A DNA stretch of 64,000 nt, taken from the NCBI RefSeq assembly GCF_027409185.1, contig NC_084464.1, positions 48,459,095-48,523,094 on the forward strand. Direction: 5' to 3'. Below are positions 48,061-60,196 of this stretch, piece by piece (within the stretch, counting starts at the first letter, position 1; each line of letters opens with the position of its first letter). Made by a program: the position numbers and the translations under genes. The notes under the pieces were generated by a model. It was not told the DNA's origin and searched no databases. It saw only the letters and a list, made by a program, of their open reading frames with translations. This DNA comes from Cynocephalus volans. Lineage: Eukaryota; Chordata; Mammalia; Dermoptera; Cynocephalidae.

Positions 48061-51000
48061 CTTTTGAAGGAGAGGAGGATGAGGCCATTTTGTTCTTTTT
48101 GGTTGTTTCTCACAGGGAAATTATGATCTAGACCCCAAGAAAATTTCCTTTTCTCAGCCGTGCATCTAATGTAGGCTCCTGGTCCTCCTGCATCTCGTTG
48201 CTTTGGAAGTTGCCAGGCTCCTTTACCAGCACCACATTAAAAGCACCTTCCCCTCCACCAGGTTTAATTCTTTCCTAAATAGGCTATTTGCCCTGAAACA
48301 CCATTGCTTTCCTGTCAGCCCAGATTCATGACCTTAATCAAAAACTTCCTTTATTGGTATCTGTTTAAATTGCTCTAATGAGTTACCATTTGTCTGGCAT
48401 GAAGGAGAAATTGAGTCTTTAAATAGGAATGAGTGTATTTCACAGCAGTTGTTAGGATGTGATGTTTATTAAAATTTGTAATTCTTCTGTATTTGTGTGC
48501 TGTTCATCTTGGCTATTCATGGAGCCACTCCTCCTTGTGTGTTGCCACTGTCATTTTTAATCTTGGTATGTTTGCCTTACTGCTCTGTTGCCATGTGAAA
48601 AAATTTGCCAACAGTTGGGAAACCTCTGGTTCCTCTGTAAAATGAACTTTTCTTCTTTAAAATGGCTTAATAATGATTTCTATCAGGTAGCAAGGGAATC
48701 TTAAATAAAAACCCTAAATAATGTTTTGTGCTCTCTGGTTGGTTTTAGAAGGGAGGCTCCCGAGGAGGTAAATGGAAGTGCCACCCAACTTTGACAAGTT
48801 CTCAATGCAACTAATGATTTTAATAGACTGACCTTATTACTTCTGTTAATTTATATCCTCATTACAAAATTGTCTGCTCAATGTTGGTTAAATTCTTATC
48901 AGTCTTGGGAAGCTAAATCTCCTCCTTAGTTCCTGCTATAGCCACGATGACTGTCTCCTTTTCATCTGAAAATAATGGCCCCAAAGGCCCAGGGGTAAGA
49001 GTAAGTAGTGTCTATGGCAGTCTGTGGACATCAGAACTAATCTGGGGAACTGTGTCTTAAATCATGTCAAGCTGAGAATTGGCTTCATATACCACATGAG
49101 TAAAAGAGTGAAAGGAGACTTATTTGCCTATCCAGCACACTTCTTCATCTCCTCACAAGGAATTGCTTAGTAGGGTGATATTTTAGCTCCCATTAACGTC
49201 TCTCAGAACCCAGAAAGGATGCCTTGGGAGGAGGAATGAGTGGAAAGACCTTTGTGCCAGAGTCACCACTGATTTGCTTAGTGAGCCTTCCACCTAAATT
49301 TGGTTCTCCCTGTCATTTTTGCCCAAAGTTGTTATGAAGAAAAAAGGAAACAAAAGATCTCTCTCTCAGATCCAAGGGTGGAGGGAACTCTGTATGCCCA
49401 GAATGTATTAATACCATTCCACTGCCTGTTGTTGGGTCCTTAAGCAAATCTAATGGCCCCGCAACTCATTAGAGCCGGAGCAAGGGCATACCCTCCTTTG
49501 AGAAGGATACCAGGTTTTTTAACCTTTTCATAGGTAGACCTATGAATGTCCAGATAGATAGCTGGAATACTGATTTAACATTGTAGTTTCTGATTAGTCA
49601 GGACCCTTCCCAGAAGGACCATTAGGGCTGTGCTCAAGGAGCTGCCCACATTCCTGGTACTACCTCTTTCTGTATTAAGCAGTACAGGTTGAAGGTGGGG
49701 AAGCAACTGAGTAAAGAGAATCTGTACTTTTGGAAGTGCAGTTCTTTAGCATGTGGGCACTGTGTTGCAGAGCACATCTCTCTCTTCTGCATGGGAGATC
49801 GTAGATGAGAGGCCCAGGGATAGTCTTGAGCCACTCAGGAGGCCTTTCCCCTCAGATCTACTGCTCTCTGAAGATTTCTCTGGAAAGGAACCAACCTCTT
49901 TCCACAGCTTAGGAAGGTAATTTATTTCTTTATAGCTTTATTTTTTAATCCTGATTTTCAAACTAATATATTCTTATTTCTCACAAGTGCAGAAAATGCA
50001 GAAAAGTGCACAACAGAAAATAAATATCACCTCATCTCTGTTTCCATGGTTACTCAGTGTTCTGGGTCTTTCCTTCTGAATGGCACACTCTGGCACTCTG
50101 ATGTGTGCTGCATTGGTCCATGTAAGCAGGTCAGCTCCTTATTAAGAGAATTGGATAGCCACCTTAAGGGAAAGGGGCAAATTTTGTGTTTTTCATACAG
50201 GGGCATTCTCAGCCAAAATTCCCCTTGCTTACTGGTTAGGAACCAGAATTTTGTTTTTTAGTTTATTCTAATTTTTTCATGAGTTCACCTACCTTGTCTT
50301 TCTTTTACAAAATGTTATATCCTTAAAAAAATGCACATTTATCTGTTAGATTTTTAAGCTCTCTGAGGGTCGTTACTTTTGCATAGTACTCTGTCGTATA
50401 TGGCATGGTCCTTTTATATAGAATAGGTCCTAAACCAAATAGTTGTCTGATCTATTAGACAATATTAGCGTTCTGAACTCTGACATATGTCCTATTTCAC
50501 CCTACTGAGGGTAGGGTGGTGGGGAGCTAAATCATAGCCCAAGGAGGGTTCAGTTCTCTGTTAGGATAAAGGTATTCCATCCTTATCCTTAAACTTTTCA
50601 AGCCTGAACACCTTGCACGAGTTGTACGAAGTGTTGTAAGAAAAAATACTGTATCTTAAGGAGTCATATACTCATTAGGTCTTAAGGAAAGGTGATCCCT
50701 GGCTGACAGATCTTTAAATTCACTACAGTAAGCAATTAACTAATTTCTATTAAATGGAAAGCCTCAGTCCAGGTGTTGGGGATACAAAGTCGACTGTGAC
50801 ATAACTTGTTCTCCAGGAGTGACCCTGTCCAGTGGGGACAACATGTGACAAATGATAACTCGCTCTAAGCAGTGTGATCCGTGCTGTGCAGAGAGCATGA
50901 ATACTGGTGCTCCTGGAGGACAGTAGAAAGGACAGTTAGGCCTGGGGTGCTGGGGAATACTGTTCTTTTCGAATGTCAACCCATAGCACGTTTGTGTTGT

Positions 51001-52383
51001 ACTAGGGAAATAGATGGATCAGTACAGATAGGCTTTAGAATTGTGATGTAGTCTTCAAGTTATGCTTACCTGAGCAGTGACCACCTCGGGTCTATAAAAA
51101 ATTGTTTTACAAGGCTGTTCTCTGTGTCTTTCCTCAACACCTCCCAGAAGCAGCCACTCTTTGCAACATCTTTTCTCAGCAATTTCTCTTCTTCCTCAAA
51201 GAAGTTGTGCCATATTGCTAAGTAAGTTTTTTCATATTTATTTTATTTCACATTTATTTTTTTTAAATTGTAATAGATAATATAGTCACATGGTTTTAAG
51301 TCAAAAAATATAAAAAGATAGCCAGTGTAAGCTCTCATGATATAAAAATGTAAATCAAGTTAATTTCCACTTTTTCTGAGTAATCATTTTGGTATTCTGT
51401 CTCAACCTGCATGTGTGGGATAATCAGTTTTATTGGTTGTCTTGTATATTTTTCCTTCCAAAAGCTCTTTATGCAATTATAAGAAATAAAAATTTGTAAC
51501 CATTTTTTTACGCTTTAGTACACAAGAGTTTGGATGCCATGCTCATTCTTTTGACGGTGTGTCTTGGTGATCTATTTCAATATATAGAGGACAGTTTCTC
51601 AGGCTTTCTTGGTTTTTGGCACCCTTGGTGTTCCCATGACTTTTTTTTTTACCGTGTCCCTGGGCCAAAAGAAATACCTAACAGTTTCGTTTATTAAGTA
51701 TTTATTTAGGACTAAATAACAAGCATTTGTATCCTGACTAATAAACATTTGGAGAAAATATATACATTGAAAAAAAGTTTTCATTTTATCCTTAAATAAC
51801 CATATTTACTTATTAATGAGATTTGTTCACTGTTGACACTGTACAACTTCTCAAGTCTTGGAATCAGATTGGACACCAACACCTCCGTTTCCTGTTGTGC
51901 ATTCCTCCTGGTTCATGATTTATACCATTTTCAGTGGGAATATACAGAAATTAACCAAATTTTTTAGATACAGCATATTTCCAAATTTGGGTGGGTTTGC
52001 CTGAGAAACTCCATGAATAAAATTACAGTGGTTTGAAGTAGTTTTCAAGTTAATAGATTTATATATTTACATAAGAAAGGAAAGAGCCAATGACAGTAAA
52101 TATCCAGACTGAGGATTATCCCACTTTGAATAGGGGACAGGTAGCCTACCACTTCTGGCAGCTGCTCAGGTGAATCTTATTCAGAGTTCTTTGACAACAA
52201 GATTGTTGACAATGAAGATGATGGCTTAGGTCCTGAAGATTGCCAGCTCCCTCCTAGAGTGTTTAGCTCCTCTTCCCTCTTGTTTTTTCCCCAGTTTTCT
52301 TCCTGCGAGCCAGGTGTTCTCTTGAGCTACACTATGGACCCACTCTGTCATAAACTTGAAGGACTGTGAAAGCAAAGAACAAG
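48061..52383 (+). other. CMTR1: CMTR1 intron 2, mostly unrecognised
   Basis: Weak old L1-like (51240-51580, antisense, tcacatggttttaagtc) and L2-like (50750-50930) traces. No gene or RNA seen. Confidence 0.45.
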
Positions 52384-54210
52384 GAGATTGTATTAGTCCA
52401 TTTCTGTTGCTTATAAAAAAATACCCGGAACTGGGTGATTTAAAAAAACTTTATTGCTTTCAGTTTCAGAGGCTAGGAAGTCAAAGTCCAGGGAACACAT
52501 CTGGTGAGAGTCTTCTTGGTGGTGGTTTTACAGCAATGCAGAGGTCTCACATGGCAGAAAATGGCAGAGCAGGAAGAGAGAGAGACTGTCCTGTGTTCTC
52601 CTTTTTAAAACCCTCATAACCACACCACGACCACCATTAAATCATAACTTAATCACTTCTTCAGTGCCCCACCTTTCAATTCCCATGATAGGATTTCCTG
52701 CCCTCAACAGTTACAGTGGGAAGTAAGCTTCTCTGATACATGGTCTTCGGGGGACACAATTCAGTTAGTCCACAGCATTCTGCCCCTGGCCTCTAAAGTT
52801 CATGTCCTTCTCATGGGTAAATACATTCATTCCATCCTCAAAGCCTTAACCTGTTTCAACTCAAAGTCCAAAGTTCAAGGTCCCATCTGTGAAATCAAAA
52901 CAAGTTATCTACTTTTAAGATACAAAGACGGGATAAACGTAGGGTACATATTCCCATTCAAAAATAGAGAAATAGGCCAAAAGAAAGGGGTAACAGATCC
53001 TAAGCAGGTCTGAAACCTAGCAGGGCAGGCGTTAAATCTTAGCGCTGGCAAATCACACACCTTGACTCTGTATTCGATGTCCTCCGCACGCTGGTGCAGG
53101 GGTTGGGTCCCCAAGTCCTCAGGCAGCTCTGCTTCTATGGCTTTCCTGATCTCAGATGATGCTTTAGCTATTGCAGGCTGGCATTGCATGCTGGTAGCTC
53201 TACAATTCTGGGTCTCCGTGGCAGTCCTGCTCTCATGGCTCCACTAGGCATGGCGCTGATGGGGTTTCTCTACTGCAACTCCAACCCCGTGTTTCCATTC
53301 AGCGTTGCTCTAGCAAAGGCTCTGTCTAGTGACTCCACCCTGTGACAGATCTATTCCTGGGTCCCCAGGCTTTTCCATACATCCTTTGAAATCAGGGTGG
53401 AGGCTTCACAGCTCTGGCATTCTGTGTGCCTGCAAACTTAACGCCATGTAGATGCCACCAAGACTTCCAGCTTGTATTTTCCAAAGCTGCAAGTCCAGCC
53501 ATACCTGGGACCAATTTAGCCACAGCTGGAGCAGCCAAAGCAGCTGGAAGCAGTTTCTTGAGGTGGCTCTGGGCAACAAGCCTGAGGGGAGGGCACCTCA
53601 TGCCTGTTCTCTGAGACCATTCTGTCTCCCTAGGCCTCTGGGCCTGTAATGAAAGATGCAGCCTTGAAGATCTTTGAAATGCCTTCAAGGCCTTTCTCTC
53701 ATTCTCTCCACATGGCCAGGCTGCTGCAAATTTTCCAAATCTTTATGCTCTACTTCTGTTTCTTCTGTACTAATTTCTTTAGCAAATGGTGGCTGGGCTA
53801 CACCCTTGCTTTCATGGCCAGGATGAAAGTTTTCAAACTTTTTGCTCTCTGTTTTCTTTTGAGTTATAAATTCTGGCTTTACGTCATGCCTTTTTTGCCA
53901 TAACTCAGCATAGACTATTGGAAGTAGCCGTGCAACTTCCTGAATGCTTTGCTACTTAGAAATTTCTTCCACCAAATACCCTGGGTCAGCACTTCAAAGT
54001 TCCATATTCCATAAAACTTTTGGGCATGAACAGAATACAGCCAAGTTCCTTGCAAGTTCAAAGCAAGGATGATCTTTGCTCCAGTTTTCATTAAATATCT
54101 TCTTGTTTACATCTGAGATCTTCTCAGAAAGGCCTTTATTGTCCATATTTCTATCAACATTCTGCTCAGCACCATCGTGATTTTCGTGTCTTCTAAATTC
54201 CCACCAGATG

Positions 54211-54386
54211 GCTGGCCTGTGGCTCACTTGGGAAAGTGCGGTGCTGAAAACACCAAGGCCAAGGGTTTGGATCCCTATATAGGGAAGGCCGGTTAGCTCA
54301 CTTGGGAGAGTGTGGTGCTGACAACACCAAGTCAAGAGTTAAGATCCCCTTACTGGTCATCTTTAAAAAAAAAAAAAAAAAAAAAA
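54211..54386 (+). mobile_element. tRNA-Ile-like dimeric SINE (CYN type) in MaLR
   Basis: gctggcctgtggctcacttg through the linker ctatatagggaaggccggtt to ccttactggtcatctttaa and an A run. Target duplication about attcc(c)accag on both sides. Confidence 0.9.
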
Positions 54387-54737
54387 TTCCACCAGCAGCT
54401 AAGCTTTTTCTAGCCTGCTGCTTCAGATTCTTCCAGCCTCTCAACACCCAGTTCCAAAACCACTTCTATATTTTCAAGTATGTGTTATAAGCAACACCCC
54501 ACTTCTCTAGTACCGATTTTCTTTATTAATCCATTTCTGTTGCTTATATCAAAATACCTCAAACTGGGTGATTTAAGAAAACAAAATTTGTTGTTTACAG
54601 TTTTGGAGGCTGGGAAGTCCAAAATCCAGGGAACACATCTGGTAAGGATCTTCTTGGTGGTGGCTTTACAGCAATGCAGAAGCCTCACATGGCAGAAAAT
54701 GGCAGAGCAGAGAGAGAGAGACTGTCATGTGTTCTCC

Positions 54738-54852
54738 CTTTTTTTTAATTAAAAAAATTTTTATTAGCATATTCATTGTTACAAATCATACTTATTCTTT
54801 ATGCCCTTATTCACCTCTCCCCTTCCCCCTCCCTCCTTCCCCTTTCTCTTCC
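54738..54852 (-). mobile_element. Short L1 3' end (antisense) in MaLR LTR
   Basis: T/A-rich start, then ctttatgcccttattcacct and a C-rich tract. Read in reverse it closely resembles the 3' UTR of the composite at 38776-38900 (ggcataaagaataa, then taacaat). Flanked by catgtgttctcc and catgtgctctcc. Confidence 0.82.
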
Positions 54853-55154
54853 CATGTGCTCTCCTTTTTAAGGCCCTCAGAACCATGTCCATGACCACCA
54901 TTAAACCATCAACTTAATCACCTCTTCAAGGCCCCATCTTTCAATTACCATAATAGGATTTCCTACCCTCAACAGTTACAGTGGGAGTTAAGCTTCTAAT
55001 ATATGAACTTTGGGGTACATAATTCGATCAGTCCACAGCAGAGATTAAGCAATCAGAAACTGTTGGTCTGATGATGGAATTATTGAAAATGTAACCAGGC
55101 ATCAGTGCTTAGAAATTGATGTTCAATTGTTCAATTAATAAACAGCAGCAACAA

Positions 55155-55545
55155 ATAACAATCATATCTTCAGTAAATACACTTTATATTTGGCAGTTTA
55201 CTTTCAAACAAATTATTTCATTTAATCTTTGAACAACCCTGTGAGGTAGGTATTATCTCCCAGTTTTGTAGTGGAGGAAATTGAAAGGTTGGGGAAGGAA
55301 AACTGTTACTTTTGAGCTCCCATTGTGTCAAGTTCATTAGGAACTTTTTATGAATTGCCCAAGATTACGTAGCTAGTGAGTGGTAAAGAATAGATTTGAG
55401 GTTGGCCAGTTGGCTCAGGTATACAGTTAGCACAGCCTTATAACACCAACCTCATGAGTTTGGATCCTCATATTGGCCAGCCTCCAGAACAAACAAAAAA
55501 GAATAGATTTGACCCTGGATCTTTTAATGAACTTTACGTGTGCAA
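55155..55545 (-). repeat. MIR element (antisense), split by a SINE
   Basis: aaccctgtgaggtaggtatt, gcccaagattacgtagctag and the end gaccctggatct are MIR in reverse. Confidence 0.78.
55401..55497 (+). mobile_element. tRNA-Ile-like monomeric SINE (CYN type) in MIR
   Basis: gttggccagttggctcaggt, ataacaccaacctcatgagt and an A-rich tail. Target duplication aaagaatagatttga on both sides (about 55385-55399 and 55498-55512). Confidence 0.9.
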
Positions 55546-55643
55546 TGCATAAACTGAACACTAGTTGAATAAATGAAACTTGGACTTCTAGAAGCTATTT
55601 TGTCCCAGTGTTTCATCTAAACATTTTCCTTTTTCTTTTCCAG

Positions 55644-55795
55644 CATCTGCCACAAGCCTCAGTGGGTCAGACAGTGAGAATGAAGGGAAGCAACGCAGCT
55701 CTGACTCATTTGATGATGTGTTCAAAGCAGACTCCCTTGTGGAGGGAACTTCTTCTCGCTACTCCATGTATAATAGCTTCTCCCAGAAGCTTATG
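55644..55795 (+). CDS. CMTR1: CMTR1 coding exon: Ser/Asp-rich segment
   Basis: 152 bases, after ttcttttccag (55643) and before ATG|gtatgt (55796). It completes the split codon (G+CA = A45) and encodes residues 45-95. The start reads [20 protein letters not shown] and the end [14 protein letters not shown], the lead into the G-patch. Acidic/serine-rich, as in human. Confidence 0.95.
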
Positions 55796-57319
55796 GTATG
55801 TCAGCACTTGGGTTGGGTTTCTAAAGCTCCACCGGCAGAGTGAGAGAAGGACAATTTGTATGGTATGAAAAGGAGCAAAGTTAGGGCATGGGTTTTTACT
55901 CTGCTTTTCAGTTACTGAAGTTTAGTAGAGAAAGTGTGGCCCCCTTCTTGATGGAAGTATCTATCATATTTGAATCATCTATGGGAAATGACTGCTTAGG
56001 CCTGTTTCTCCTGTTCTGTCTAGAACTGGATCACCTTTTAGTATCCTTAGTAATGAGTTCTTATTATAAGCACATGTGAATATACTTCCCTAAACATGGA
56101 TGTGTGTCAGTGGCTAAAGAGGCTTCATGCTGTGTTTTTCTGCTCTAGTGAGTGATCTCAAAAGAAATGACTAAAATCCTCTTCATTCCCAGGTGCCTAA
56201 AATAAATGGAAGAAGCGTGGTATTTTCTTTCCAACAGAAGGCCAAATTCTCTTTCCCAGCTTTCAGATCCCATTGATACATCACAAGAAGGAAGGTGAAT
56301 AGGAAGACCCGCTCACTTTCCTCATCAAACTTTAGTGTGTGTGTGCAAAGGTTAGGGAAAGCCAAGTTTGCCTTTCATCTAGTTTGAGGAGTGTCATAGT
56401 TGATGCCTCCGTTTTCTTTTGGGTTTATTTAAGAATGAGAACTGCCACTGCTGAAGTCATAGGTCAGGATTCTAGTTTGGAGGCCACAAGCTTTGGGGAA
56501 GTGGAAGATGGAGAGGCTTGTGACTCAGCCTCTTTGACTTGGGGGAAGGATTTGTGGCTACTGTAGGAATTCCATCCAGCTCTTGAGCTGGTAATGCCCC
56601 TTTCAAAGGGAATATAAAGCCTCCAGGGGGAATTAGACCTTCTTAGAATTGGAATTCTTTTATTAGGCAAGGGTCTGTGGGATTTGGGTCGCTGATCTGT
56701 GGGGTATGCACCTAGGCCCAGTAACTCTAGATTTTAGTGTGAGCTTGTAGATGGTTGACATTTAAAAAAGTGTTTCTGTCCCAGGATCTAATAGTACCTT
56801 CTGCACCACAGTTTTACATGAAGTGAGTTTTCAGTTAATGTCTTGATTAAGTGGGCTCCTACAAACCCTTGTTGTCCTTGCCTAGTAAGGCTATCTGATA
56901 GGCTGAGGGTAAGGTAGAAGTTACTGCTTGAAGCGATTCCATTTTAAATTATGTTTTCTTGATCAACTCTACTCTAGATCTACTTCTCACTTAATCAGAC
57001 AAATTAGCTGGAAGGGTAAGTTGTGCAAATGTCCCGTGAGGTTCATTAAGTATTCTTGGTGTTTTTATTCTATGAGGTCCCTTCTCATTTATCCAACTTC
57101 TGGTTGCCCTAGACTTTCACCTTCCAGAATAGACAGCCACTGGGCCCACAGTATACTGCAGTTTTTTTATTTATACTTCTTTTCTTCATTAGGCTAGAAG
57201 GCAAACTTTAGGCCTTACCGATCTGTATTTCTCAAGATCTGGCACAATGTCTGTGATGTGATAGTGGCTAAATGAATGTCTCTTGGACTGATTTGTGTTC
57301 CATTACTTCTCTTTTTCAG
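55796..57319 (+). other. CMTR1: CMTR1 intron, nothing recognised
   Basis: Single-copy-looking. Short open frames are without support. Confidence 0.5.
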
Positions 57320-57478
57320 GCCAAGATGGGCTTCAGGGAAGGTGAAGGATTGGGTAAATACAGCCAGGGTCGGAAGGACATTGTTGAAGCCTCTAGTCAG
57401 AAAGGTCGAAGAGGCTTGGGCCTGACGTTGCAGGGCTTTGACCAGGAGCTGAACGTGGATTGGCAAGATGAGCCAGAG
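57320..57478 (+). CDS. CMTR1: CMTR1 coding exon: G-patch
   Basis: 53 codons, phase 0/0, after ctttttcag (57319) and before GAG|gtaact. [20 protein letters not shown] carries the spaced glycines of a G-patch (G-x-G-L-G-K). [15 protein letters not shown] follows. This domain recruits the helicase DHX15 in the family. Residues 96-148. Confidence 0.96.
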
Positions 57479-59337
57479 GTAACTGATGTGGGGACGAGGA
57501 GACAGGAAAGCTCCTTCTGTTTTTGGATGCATGACTTTAAGAAGCTATCTATCTTTACAAACTAGAAATCTCCAGAGGCAGTATGAACAGGGTGATTAGT
57601 GGAGGATGGAATTAATTTCTTACATGAAAGGTATTGAGGATGTCCAGAATGGAAGACTGAAGACTTAGGGAGATACCATAAGATGTGCATTTGTTTCCTG
57701 TTGCTTTATAGAACTGCCTAAGACCAGTGGGTAGAAGGTGCTGGAAGGCAGAATTTGACTGCATAAAGAACTTTAATAAATAGATACAGCTCTCTACAGG
57801 TGGACTAAGATACCTCACGAGGAAGTGGGCTCCCTCTGCTAAAAGGAATCAAGTGGGCCAAATGAGCACCCACTCTCCCATTGTGGGAGTGACTGACTTA
57901 GGTGCCCTCTAAGGTCCTTGTACCTGCACAGGTTTATGCCATCTGGCTTCTAAACAGGTGCTTGTTTATGCCATATAGCTTTTTTACTGTGCATTTAGTC
58001 CTTTTATCTACTTGTGTACCAGTTTGTTTTAACCCCGAAGAACAAAAAAGACTCTTACTGTCCCTTTTCATGGCATAGATAATGTTGAGATGTAGTTTTT
58101 ATTCATTTATGTCCTACCTTATTCCACAAAGGATTTGAAGTAAGTATATAATAAAAGCACCTAAAAATAATGATGTTACCATTACAGAGTTGGAACTAGA
58201 GTAAATAGAACACAAATGTCTAGCTTTCTAAATAGTTGCTATAGTTGAGCTCCAGATGTGGCTCCGAACTCTGAAAAATTGATTTTATTTGTCTCCCTCA
58301 TGTTCCAGTTCAGGAAATAACTCCCATGAAGCTGAGCATGATAAAAGCCTAATAAGGCTTCAGAGTAAGATTATGACAAGCCAGGAGGTAATAGGTTCTG
58401 GGAGTGGCCTTGCTGTGTTGCCTTATAGTTGTGACGAGATGAGACCAGCAGAATAGCAGACAAGGCAATATAGAATAGGGTAAATACTTGTAATTGTTTG
58501 CTAGATGTAGGTTTTAGCCTCAGAAACACCTGGTGCTTTCCATGTCCTCATTTTTGTGAAACAAGAGTCCCCATCCTTTCAGTGGGGTAGAGTTAGAACT
58601 AATTTTGCTAAATTCAAAATCTGGAATCTGCCCATAAAATCTGTTTTTAATGGAGACAGGCTATTGAAATTCCTTTTGGGGGTGAGGCTGTCCCCATTAC
58701 TGTTTACCATAATTCAGTTTTTCTCTTGCAAAAGATGCACTATAAGTAAGAGTTTGTAAGCAAGAGTTTGGCTCAACTATCAGTTGGTAGCCACTTTTTT
58801 AAAGCAGATGAGTCTGGGTGGCCTGAGGTGAATATTCAGACCTGGGTCACCATTGAGAAAGATGCTTAGTGGCTACTGTAGCCCAGAAATGTGCAAGGTC
58901 TGAACTTTTTGACAAAGTTCACTCTGTAGGTAGTCTTAATATTCAAACTTCCGTGGGGATATTGAGTCTGATTTTTCTTTCCACATGAGCATCCAAAGTG
59001 TATATGGGCTAGAGTTTATAATTTACAACCATTTATGCTTAACAGTGATGGATTTGACCAGAAGGAGAAGCCATGATTTGCTGCCAGATTCGTGGACAAA
59101 ATGCTTCAGTATTTTTTCTTTTCAACTTCTTCTCTGTTGATGGTGGTTGGCATGCGCTTAAGACCTTGCATTGTGACACCATTTTATGCCTTTTGGACCA
59201 TGTAATATTACCTTTAATCATGTTGATTCAATTTGCAATGGTGAATCTCTTCTCCACACTTGCTGGGGAGGCAGTGTGTGAAGCTGCCATGCAGGTTAGC
59301 CACCTGTTTCTGTTTTATAATTCACATGTCTCTAGCC
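57479..59337 (+). other. CMTR1: CMTR1 intron, nothing recognised
   Basis: No supported feature before the MER5 copy. Confidence 0.5.
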
Positions 59338-59519
59338 CAGTGGTACTTAGCCCTAGCTGCAGAGTAGAATCATCTGGGGACTTTAAAAAATGTTCTCACG
59401 CCCAGTCCCCACCTCAGATCAATACAATCATGTACTCTGGAGGTGGAGGCCAGGCCTCATCAGTACGTTTTAAAAGCACTGCAGATAATTCTAATGTATA
59501 CCCAGGGTGAAAACCACTG
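59338..59519 (+). mobile_element. MER5A-like nonautonomous hAT element
   Basis: About 182 bp with terminal inverted repeats cagtggtactta / gaaaaccactg, internal 'tagaatcatctggggact' and 'gataattctaatgtat'. Flanking octamers ctctagcc and ttttagcc fit a decayed eight-base duplication of hAT type. Confidence 0.88.
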
Positions 59520-60103
59520 GTTTTAGCCTGTAGGGAAAGTCATTGAAAAATTAAGATGAAGTACCCATTAAGATGCCAATTTCTGCTCTGTCTTGGAATG
59601 AATGGGTGAGGAGTCCTGTTTACCAATTTCTGGGTTATTTTGCGAATAACACTTTGAAGGAATCAGGAGGTGAGACTCATTGCCTGATTTAATTACCTTA
59701 TCATAGACTTTCCTTATATGTGATAACTGCCTGTTTACTTCTCTGTGTCCCCACTTCTCTGTATGTAAACTTCTTGGGTCAAGGACCATGCCTTATTTAA
59801 TTGCATTCTAAGCACTTAACACATAGTAGTATTTATCAAATAACATGGAGACAAATGAAAGGAATCTGAAGGTTTGGGAGGTTTCTAAGTATTCTAGCCA
59901 GAATTGGAGCTTGCCTTCAGAAGTTCAACTTTAGAATTCTGGCACTAACTGCTCATGTCTGAGCACTGCATTTGGACTCAGCAGCCTGGACCCTTCTCAG
60001 TCTGTCTGAGTCCTTCCTGACTGTTTTCGAGAAGACCTAGTGAGTTGGGACTAGCCCCGAGGGTCTGTCTTACCTGATTTACTTGCCTCTCTTTTGTTTG
60101 TAG

Positions 60104-60196
60104 CCCAGTGCCTGCGAACAAGTGTCATGGTTCCCAGAATGTACCACCGAAATACCTGACACTCAGGAAATGAGCGATTGGATGGTTGTGGGAAAG
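60104..60196 (+). CDS. CMTR1: CMTR1 coding exon
   Basis: 31 codons, phase 0/0, after tttgtttgtag (60103) and before AAG|gtagga. [20 protein letters not shown], then [11 protein letters not shown]: residues 149-179, the linker between the G-patch and the methyltransferase domain. Confidence 0.95.

Larger units (their letters stand above)
52389..55040 (-). mobile_element. Full-length MaLR element (two LTRs, antisense) with nested SINE and L1 inserts
   Basis: Left LTR 52389-52777 and right LTR 54522-55040 enclose an internal region typical of nonautonomous MaLR elements (in the MaLR manner it begins tctgcccctggcc after the LTR). The whole is flanked by the exact duplication GAGAT at 52384-52388 and 55041-55045. 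After subtracting the insert in the right LTR, the two LTRs have nearly equal length (389 and about 391). A SINE (54211) sits in the internal region, and an L1 3' end (54746) in the right LTR. No functional coding frame. Confidence 0.93.

Noticed and set aside
53392..53688. 98-codon open frame on minus strand, and its + strand shadows
   Set aside because: Internal region of the nonautonomous MaLR element. Such regions in this family do not encode a functional protein.
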